From contig JAQTVP010000108.1 in the NCBI GenBank assembly GCA_028707015.1, forward strand, positions 1-5,683: a stretch of 5,683 nt of DNA. Reading direction: 5' to 3'. The translations under genes and the position numbers were made by a program. The notes under the pieces were generated by a model. That model saw nothing but the letters and a program-made list of their open reading frames with translations, was not told where the DNA came from and did no database searches. Positions within the stretch are counted from its first letter, which is position 1. Each line of letters opens with the position of its first letter. This stretch comes from Dehalococcoidales bacterium. GTDB taxonomy: Bacteria > Chloroflexota > Dehalococcoidia > Dehalococcoidales > JAQTVP01. Below are positions 1-5,224 of the stretch, one piece after another.

Positions 1-755
1 AAGGCATGATATTAAATCAGCTCTCAGCCTTCTGGTTTGAAAAAACTAACAGTATGATATCCAACCATTTAATTGAAATTGTTAATGATGTTCATTGCCT
101 TGATAAATATCTTCCCGCAGAAAATCGCTTTACATATCCCCCATATCTAGCGGGACGCTCCATGATTGTTAAGACTGCTAAAACTCTTCCGGTCGAATGC
201 GTGGTGCGCGGTTATCTTTCCGGGTCCGCCTGGTCAGAATACCAAAATAATGGCACTGTTGCTGGTATATCCTTACCCAAAGGCTTACAGGAAAGCGAAG
301 AGTTACCTCAACCCTTATTCACCCCAACCACTAAAGCAGAAACAGGACATGACCTACCATTATCTATAAACGATATGGAAATACTAATAGGTAAAGCCCT
401 CACCAGAGAAATAACAGAAATAAGCCTGGCTATTTATAGCCACTCGAGAGAATACGCCAAGACAAAAAATATTATAATCGCTGATACCAAAATGGAGTTC
501 GGCTTAGATAATAATAAGCTTATTCTCATTGACGAATTATTAACCCCGGACTCATCGCGTTTTTGGAATGCTGAACAATATAAGGTTGGACAATCTCAGC
601 CTAGCTATGATAAGCAATTAGTTCGTGATTGGCTTGTTAAAGCAGGATGGGATAAAACCCCACCACCACCACCTCTCTCGCCAGAAGTAATTAAAGCTAC
701 CAGTAATATTTACCGAGAAGCTTACGAAAAACTAACTAGCAGAAAATTAAAGTAA
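1..755 (+). CDS. purC: Phosphoribosylaminoimidazole-succinocarboxamide synthase (SAICAR synthetase), 5'-truncated by window edge
   Basis: PurC joins CAIR and aspartate with ATP to give SAICAR in cytoplasmic de novo purine synthesis. Counting from the ATG at 6, visible motifs are LSAFWFEKT (6-14), the first family signature LPVECVVRGYLSGS (61-74), the FTPTTKAETGHD segment (105-116), ADTKMEFG (159-166), and the second signature around LILIDELLTPDSSRFW (172-187), followed by the usual C-terminal WDKTPP. The ATG at 6 is almost certainly an internal methionine. The frame is open to the window edge (codon GGC before it), and family members carry about 50-60 more N-terminal residues, including the Gly-Lys ATP-binding start and an ISAFD-like motif, before the LNQLSAFWF region. 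A proline run (219-223, codons CCA x4, CCT) lies near the C-terminus. The stop TAA at 753-755 overlaps the end of convergent hisB. Product identity is very secure; the real start is outside the window. Confidence 0.96.
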   Translation, partial: GMILNQLSAFWFEKTNSMISNHLIEIVNDVHCLDKYLPAENRFTYPPYLAGRSMIVKTAKTLPVECVVRGYLSGSAWSEYQNNGTVAGISLPKGLQESEELPQPLFTPTTKAETGHDLPLSINDMEILIGKALTREITEISLAIYSHSREYAKTKNIIIADTKMEFGLDNNKLILIDELLTPDSSRFWNAEQYKVGQSQPSYDKQLVRDWLVKAGWDKTPPPPPLSPEVIKATSNIYREAYEKLTSRKLK

Positions 756-1328
756 CTCTTTAGTACTTGGTAACTCACCGCTAATCCGCTTATCAATTCT
801 GGTAGCTGCATCCAAAGCTCTACCAAGAGCCTTAAAAAGTGCCTCTGCCCGATGGTGGTCATTAACACCATAGACAATATTAGCATGCAGATTAATCTTG
901 GCCTCAGCAGCAAATGTTTCCAGAAAATGGCGGATAAGGTCTGTGGAAAATCCAGACATATCATTATCATTAAAATCTAATTCTAATACCGAATATCCCC
1001 GCCCACTAATATCCACCGCTACCGATGCTAATGCATCATCCATCGGCACAGTAGCATCAGCCATTCTAACAAGTCCCCGCTTCTCACCCAAGGCTTCAAC
1101 CAGAACTTTTCCTAGACATATACCGACATCTTCCGCCAAGTGATGCTGGTCATCCCCGCTGGCTGCTAACTTTATGTCAAATATTCCATGTCGAGCCACT
1201 TGATCCAACAAGTGGTCAAATAAAGGTATTCCTGTATTTATTTCGCTATTACCTCTGCCATCAATATTAAGTTCCAGATTAATATTTGTTTCTTTAGTTT
1301 CTCGTTTAACACTAGCCAGCCTGTTCAC
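747..1328 (-). CDS. hisB: Imidazoleglycerol-phosphate dehydratase
   Basis: HisB removes water from imidazoleglycerol phosphate to give imidazole-acetol phosphate, using Mn2+ in a cytoplasmic multi-subunit enzyme. The 193-residue length matches the monofunctional bacterial form, so no phosphatase domain is fused. The two repeated halves are visible through their metal-binding motifs: FDHLLDQVARHG (37-48), DDQHHLAEDVG (59-69), His134 in LIRHFLETFA, and NDHHRAEALFKALGRAL (156-172). The C-terminus PSTKELL is close to the usual PSTKGxL. The start is GTG at 1328-1326; the codon immediately upstream in frame is TAA, so no earlier start is possible. An AGGAGG Shine-Dalgarno lies 8 nt upstream, inside the end of hisC. 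It is the last his gene of this run, 4 nt after hisC and overlapping purC by 9 nt tail to tail. Confidence 0.97.
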   Translation of the reverse strand: MNRLASVKRETKETNINLELNIDGRGNSEINTGIPLFDHLLDQVARHGIFDIKLAASGDDQHHLAEDVGICLGKVLVEALGEKRGLVRMADATVPMDDALASVAVDISGRGYSVLELDFNDNDMSGFSTDLIRHFLETFAAEAKINLHANIVYGVNDHHRAEALFKALGRALDAATRIDKRISGELPSTKELL

Positions 1329-1332
1329 TTAT

Positions 1333-2436
1333 TTATCCTCCTATTTCGTGGAGTACTTTTATTAAGGCATCAGTATGTTCTGGTTTACCTACACTGAAAC
1401 GGATATATTTCTTTAAAACCGGTTCATCAAAATAACGAACCAATATTCCCCTATTCTGTAATTTTTGCTTAAGCTCTTTGGCATTACCTTTCACAACCAG
1501 GCAAAGAATAAAATTTGCCTGTGATGGTAATGGTTCTAACCATTCCAGTTTTTCCAACTCTGCAAACAGTCTCTCTCTTTCGGAAATTATTACTTTTACC
1601 CGATTCATCAAATAATCAATGTCTTTTAATGATTCCTGAGCAGCAATCAATGCCGCCAGATTAACATTATAAGGTATTTTTATTCTCAGTAAATAATCGG
1701 CAATGACCGGCGGAAAAAGACCATAACCAACTCTTAAACCAGCTAATCCCATCCACTTACTGAATGTCCGCAGCACCATCAGGTTCTGATATCGGGTGAC
1801 CAGTGGTGCTACTGTTTCTCCACAAAATTCATAATATGCTTCATCGATTAGCACAGGCACTCCAATATCAGCTAGTTCCAGTATATCTTTCTTAGGCGTA
1901 AGCATACCGGTTGGGTTATTAGGATTAGCCAGTATTATTAGTTTAGTTTTTTCATTCACAGCTGCTTTCACAGCATTAACATTAACCGCAAATTTCTCAT
2001 CTCTGGACACGTCAATTATGTTCCCCCCACAAAGCTTCGTACTGAACCGATATATTCCAAAAGTTGGGATACAATTTATAACCTCATCACCTTTATCAAT
2101 AAGCAAACGTAATATAAGATCTATCAGTTGGTTGCTGCCACTGCCCGCCACAATATGTTCGGCAGTGACTCCTGTGTATCCAGCTAACGCCTCCCGAAAT
2201 AGCATCTGCCCATTATCGGGGTATATATTATAATCATGGTAATTAGCTAAAGCTTGGTTTACTCTCCTCGAACAGCCGTACACATTTTCGTTAGCATCTA
2301 TTTTGATAATATTATCTACAGGAATATCAATTTTACCCTCTAATGTTTCCGGAGAGGTATGGGCAGAATAACCGCCAAAGCCAAGTAAATCAGATCGTAT
2401 AAATTTTTCTATTCCCTTCGCCGGAATCAACGCCAT
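1333..2436 (-). CDS. hisC: Histidinol-phosphate aminotransferase
   Basis: HisC is a PLP enzyme that transfers the amino group of glutamate to imidazole-acetol phosphate, giving histidinol phosphate. At 367 residues it is full length for a class I/II fold aminotransferase. Visible residues are DANEN (48-52), the YPD tyrosine motif (72-74), the cofactor-phosphate loop SGSNQL (99-104), NPNNPTG (171-177), the pyridine-nitrogen aspartate D198 in LIDEAYYEF, the Schiff-base lysine K227 in TFSK, R235 in GLAGLRVGYG, and the substrate-carboxylate arginine R346 in YIRFSVG. The ATG at 2436-2434 has a strong AAGGAGGT just upstream, with a rather short 4-5 nt spacer. It follows hisD by 9 nt. The two terminal Gly codons GGA GGA double as the Shine-Dalgarno of hisB. 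The N-terminal extension and TFSKWMG region resemble Dehalococcoides HisC from memory. Confidence 0.97.
   Translation of the reverse strand: MALIPAKGIEKFIRSDLLGFGGYSAHTSPETLEGKIDIPVDNIIKIDANENVYGCSRRVNQALANYHDYNIYPDNGQMLFREALAGYTGVTAEHIVAGSGSNQLIDLILRLLIDKGDEVINCIPTFGIYRFSTKLCGGNIIDVSRDEKFAVNVNAVKAAVNEKTKLIILANPNNPTGMLTPKKDILELADIGVPVLIDEAYYEFCGETVAPLVTRYQNLMVLRTFSKWMGLAGLRVGYGLFPPVIADYLLRIKIPYNVNLAALIAAQESLKDIDYLMNRVKVIISERERLFAELEKLEWLEPLPSQANFILCLVVKGNAKELKQKLQNRGILVRYFDEPVLKKYIRFSVGKPEHTDALIKVLHEIGG
1337..1342 (-). promoter_or_regulatory. Shine-Dalgarno of hisB
   Basis: AGGAGG, 8 nt before the GTG start of hisB. It lies entirely inside hisC, made by its final ATA GGA GGA TAA codons, so translating ribosomes finishing hisC pass directly over it. 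It supports the GTG start. Confidence 0.85.
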
Positions 2437-2440
2437 AATA

Positions 2441-2447
2441 CCTCCTT
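2441..2447 (-). promoter_or_regulatory. Shine-Dalgarno of hisC
   Basis: AAGGAGG begins within the hisD stop codon TAA and is followed by TATT and the hisC ATG. The match to the 16S tail is near perfect, but the spacing is short (4 nt after GGAGG). Confidence 0.85.
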
Positions 2448-3765
2448 AAGATTTAAGCCTTTTCTCTACTGCCCGGGCGTGAGCCTCAAGGCCTTCAGCT
2501 CTAGCTATGGTTATTGCCGCTTGCCCCAGATAATTTTTATCGCCTTCACTTATATCAACAATATTTATAAACTTAATAAAATCCATTATATTAAGCGGAG
2601 AGTTGAATCGCGCTGTTTTGCCAGTAGGCAAGACATGACTTGGGCCATCCACATAATCACCAAAGGTCACAGTTGATCTTCCTCCAATAAATATGCACCC
2701 GGCATTAGTTATCCTATTTAGATAGGAATTGGGCTCATCTATCATAAGCAGAAGATGCTCAGCCGCATAAATATTAGCTAAATTTAAAGCCTCATCAATA
2801 TCGCTGACCACTAATATTTTACCCTCATTTTTTATAGATTCAGCAGCAATATTCTGCCGGGGTAAATCTCTTATCTGTTGTTCAATTTCCTGATTAACCT
2901 CATTAGCCAAATTCCGTGATGTAGTTATTAGAATAGACGAAGCTAAAGGGTCATGTTCAGCCTGCGCCAGAAGGTCAGCAGCACAATATTCAGGATTAGC
3001 CGTTTCATCAGCGATAATCAATACTTCACTTGGTCCGGCAAGTCCATCAATGCCGACTGCCCCATACACCATTTTTTTTGCTAATACCACAAAAACGTTA
3101 CCCGGTCCGCAAATTTTATCTACTCGTGGAACAGATTCAGTTCCAAAAGCTAAGGCTGCAATTGCCTGAGCACCGCCGATAGCAAAAACCCGGTCTATCC
3201 CGGCAATGTCAGCCGCCACCAGCGTAGCTGCGGGTACAGCACCATTTATTCCGGGCGGAGTAACTAGAATCACTTCTTTGACTCCGGCAACTCTAGCTGG
3301 AATAGCAGCCATCAACACTGTAGATGGATAACTTGCCGTACCACCGGGAGCATAGACACCAACAAATTCCAGAGGACGTACCAACTGCCCAAAACTTTGT
3401 TCAGCAAACCCGCTTAAAATACGCTCTTTCTGTACACTGTGAAAGCTTTGTATTCGCTCTGCTGCTAACTTAAGTGCTGATAACAAATCAGATTCTACCT
3501 GCTGATAAGCGTTAGTTATCTGAGTTTTATTTATTTCCAGTGCGTCCAGTTTTATTCCATCAATTTTTTTAGTATATTCAAAAAGTGCCTTATCGCCTTT
3601 ATTACGAACCTCATCAATAATCAGCTTAACCACCTGCTCAGGATCATCAATTCCGAATAATTCTATTAAGCTTCGCCTTAATCTTGCCGAAACCGGATAA
3701 AATTCAGCTTTTTCTTTAGCTGTTAATGCTATCTTTGCTGCTTCAAATCCTTCGATAATCTTCAA
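2446..3765 (-). CDS. hisD: Histidinol dehydrogenase
   Basis: HisD catalyses the last two steps of the pathway: two successive NAD+-dependent, Zn-dependent oxidations of L-histidinol to L-histidine through the aldehyde. The 439-residue length is normal for the family. Expected zinc ligands are all present by motif: Q268 and H271 in LLAQAEHD, D370 in FGDYVDGPSHVLPTG, and H429 in EGLEAHARAV. The catalytic Glu-His pair is E336-H337 in YAAEHLLLM. Also visible are YAPGGTASYPST (138-149), GGAQAIAALAFGT (197-209), the CGPGN loop (219-223) and GPSEVLIIAD (244-253). The start is TTG at 3765-3763; the next methionine is at residue 152, far inside the conserved region, so TTG is well supported. A GAGGG Shine-Dalgarno sits 9 nt upstream. 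Only 1 nt separates it from the hisG stop TAG. Confidence 0.97.
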   Translation of the reverse strand: MKIIEGFEAAKIALTAKEKAEFYPVSARLRRSLIELFGIDDPEQVVKLIIDEVRNKGDKALFEYTKKIDGIKLDALEINKTQITNAYQQVESDLLSALKLAAERIQSFHSVQKERILSGFAEQSFGQLVRPLEFVGVYAPGGTASYPSTVLMAAIPARVAGVKEVILVTPPGINGAVPAATLVAADIAGIDRVFAIGGAQAIAALAFGTESVPRVDKICGPGNVFVVLAKKMVYGAVGIDGLAGPSEVLIIADETANPEYCAADLLAQAEHDPLASSILITTSRNLANEVNQEIEQQIRDLPRQNIAAESIKNEGKILVVSDIDEALNLANIYAAEHLLLMIDEPNSYLNRITNAGCIFIGGRSTVTFGDYVDGPSHVLPTGKTARFNSPLNIMDFIKFINIVDISEGDKNYLGQAAITIARAEGLEAHARAVEKRLKS

Positions 3766-3766
3766 A

Positions 3767-5224
3767 CTAACTATCCCTCACAGCATTTCGTAAAGTTTCA
3801 ATAATATTATTTATTCTTTTACTCTTAATAGAATTATTCAATTTATCAGTACTGCCGATCAGGCAAGCTGTTGATTCAAAAAGTGTATCAATAATCTTGA
3901 GATTGTGCCTAGCTATAGTTCGCCCTGTTTCCGTATTCTCAATTAGCAAATCAGCGTCTTCAGGCAAAAAGGCTTCAGTAGCTCCCCAGGTAGGCACCAC
4001 TCGATAAAGCCCAAGATGATTGTCTCTGGCATATTTATCAGCAATATTGACATATTCTGTAGCTATTCTAAGTGGCACTACCCGATCAGCATTACTTAGT
4101 TTAATGTCATAAATATCATTTACAGATAAATCTTTACTGACTACAGCTACTATTTTTACTTTGCCAAATCCAAGATCCAGCAGTTTTTTTATTGGGCTGG
4201 ATGGAAACTGATATTTATGTTCAAAAAACCAATCCTTACCGGTTATCGCCAAATCAAAATTCCCGTTAGCCACCTGTAAAGGCATATCCTGCGGTCTAAT
4301 TACCTTAATCAATACACCTGCCAAGTTAATATTTGGCCGGCAGTTGCCATTTTCTGAGGGGTAATCATCAATCTGAATACCAGCTTTATTCAGTAATTTA
4401 AGAGTATGCTGCTGCTGATGTCCATCAGGTAAAGCCAGACGAATTGTTTCCTCCCCAATTTTATTCTTTTTATATTCACCAATTATTTTAGAGGTTTCAG
4501 TTATATTCTTCAAAGAAGAGACATATTTCTCATCAGAAATATTTACATCCCCAATGGGAGACAATATCTCTCCCATATCTTTTGTCTCCCAGCTATTCTT
4601 ATTTGCTATTAAAAAAGCTCCATACTTCAGAATCATGCTCAATGGCTCTAAGCCATTATTAAATATCGTATTACCCGCTCCGCTGGAGATTAACGCTAAA
4701 TCGGCATCTTCCGGAGGGTAAGCCTCAGCGGCGCCCCAAAGTGGGATTATGCTGAATCGTCTCAATCGATTTTTGGCAGCAAAAGATTCAGCTAAATTAG
4801 GGTATTCACTGGCAATACGAACCGTATTCTTAATTTCCTGCATTCCTTTAGCTATAGACACTATATCATTTCGGCCTGCAAGCCTATCCAAAACTGCATC
4901 AGCAACACTATAAGCCATATACAAAGCGCCATTTCCGTATCCTAAATTTTTTATTTTTACTAAAGAGCTGCTGGGATACTTTACCAAAAGTTCTTCAATC
5001 CAATCCAAGCCACAAATTCCAAGGTCATAATTTCCCACGGCGACCTGTATCGGAATATCTTTTTCATGGAATATCTTTGCTGACAGTTCACGAAATTTCT
5101 GTGATTTAAAGCGATAAAGGCGCGATTTTTCAGTGTATCCATGTAATCCACAGCCTGCCGTCTGAAGCAAAGAAGCAGTTTTACCCAAAAGACGCCCTTT
5201 AGGTAATGCTATTTTTATTGTCAT
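3767..5224 (-). CDS. hisG: ATP phosphoribosyltransferase catalytic subunit, tandem fusion of two short-form HisG units
   Basis: HisG condenses ATP with PRPP to N1-phosphoribosyl-ATP, the committed step of histidine synthesis. Short-form HisG is usually about 205-230 residues and works with HisZ. This frame has 485 residues and contains two HisG units: residues 1-212 (starting IALPKGRLL) and 259-485 (starting LALPDGHQQ), joined by roughly 46 residues. Neither unit carries the C-terminal histidine-binding domain of long-form HisG. The halves match clearly: residues 56-87 and 313-344 share 17 of 32 positions (D-x-P-x-QVA...DW...PSS), and RIA-S/T-EY and WGA-A/T-EA...PEDADL recur in both. Their active-site motifs differ: PKGR and SRLYR in the N half only, intact PRPP-loop ENTETGRTI in the C half only. 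The ATG at 5224-5222 lies inside hisZ with a weak GAGAGA ribosome site. The reading frame is open throughout with no sign of frameshift. Whether both halves are catalytic is unknown. Confidence 0.93.
   Translation of the reverse strand: MTIKIALPKGRLLGKTASLLQTAGCGLHGYTEKSRLYRFKSQKFRELSAKIFHEKDIPIQVAVGNYDLGICGLDWIEELLVKYPSSSLVKIKNLGYGNGALYMAYSVADAVLDRLAGRNDIVSIAKGMQEIKNTVRIASEYPNLAESFAAKNRLRRFSIIPLWGAAEAYPPEDADLALISSGAGNTIFNNGLEPLSMILKYGAFLIANKNSWETKDMGEILSPIGDVNISDEKYVSSLKNITETSKIIGEYKKNKIGEETIRLALPDGHQQQHTLKLLNKAGIQIDDYPSENGNCRPNINLAGVLIKVIRPQDMPLQVANGNFDLAITGKDWFFEHKYQFPSSPIKKLLDLGFGKVKIVAVVSKDLSVNDIYDIKLSNADRVVPLRIATEYVNIADKYARDNHLGLYRVVPTWGATEAFLPEDADLLIENTETGRTIARHNLKIIDTLFESTACLIGSTDKLNNSIKSKRINNIIETLRNAVRDS
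3770..4450 (-). other. HisG domain copy 2 (C half of the tandem protein)
   Basis: Residues 259-485 of the fused HisG. It carries VIRPQDMP (308-315, with R310), GNFDLAITGKDW (321-332), RIATEYVN (386-393), WGATEAF (413-419) and a near-canonical PRPP loop ENTETGRTI (429-437, bases 3914-3940), with Glu in place of the usual Asp. The N-terminal motif is altered to PDGHQ (266-270) from PKGRL, and the SR-x-YR motif is replaced by NGNCR (292-296). It ends in a predicted helix (KSKRINNIIETLRNAV) as in short-form HisG, with no regulatory domain after it. Confidence 0.85.
3775..3779 (-). promoter_or_regulatory. Shine-Dalgarno of hisD
   Basis: GAGGG, 9 nt before the TTG start, located in the last codons of hisG. 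It decides the non-ATG start, since no other start is compatible with a full-length HisD. Confidence 0.65.
4589..5224 (-). other. HisG domain copy 1 (N half of the tandem protein)
   Basis: Residues 1-212 of the fused HisG. It has the family's N-terminal PKGRL (8-12) and SRLYR (34-38), the DIPIQVAVGNYDLGICGLDW stretch (56-75), and RIASEYPN (136-143). At the place where HisG normally carries the conserved arginine ahead of D-[IM]-P it has H53 (IFHEKD). Its PRPP loop reads ISSGAGNTI (179-187, bases 4664-4690), lacking the acidic first residue and the S/E-T-G order of active enzymes. By family reasoning this half may bind PRPP poorly by itself; this is inference from motifs only. Confidence 0.85.

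Noticed and set aside
6..8. ATG at 6 as the true purC start
   Set aside because: It falls in the middle of the conserved region leading into LNQLSAFWF, the frame is open to the edge, and no ribosome site can be seen; the gene begins outside the window.
750..768. Imperfect hairpin (AAGTAACT / AGTACTT, 4-nt loop) at the purC-hisB junction, with a T-rich stretch on the minus strand, as a terminator
   Set aside because: The stem is almost all A/T with a bulge, and the T tract is interrupted; it is too weak to call an intrinsic terminator without transcript data.
752..776. Direct repeat GTAACTC at 752-758 and 770-776 as a regulatory or attachment site
   Set aside because: It is only 7 bases, falls within or next to coding sequence, and has no integrase, tRNA or other partner; chance is enough.
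722..970. Minus-strand 82-codon open frame overlapping hisB in another frame
   Set aside because: It is out of frame with HisB, which has full family motifs, and encodes a leucine-rich low-information peptide with no clear ribosome site.
898..1143. Plus-strand 81-codon open frame antisense to hisB
   Set aside because: It lies wholly within the strongly conserved hisB frame on the opposite strand, has no recognisable motif, and its composition is what an antisense shadow would give.
2018..2233. Plus-strand 71-codon open frame antisense to hisC
   Set aside because: It sits opposite conserved HisC motifs, with no supporting motif or context.
3767..5224. Reading hisG as two separate adjacent genes or a frameshifted duplicate
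   Set aside because: The reading frame is continuous through a normal-looking linker with no stop or frame change, so one fused product is the simplest reading; an internal start is noted separately as only a possibility.
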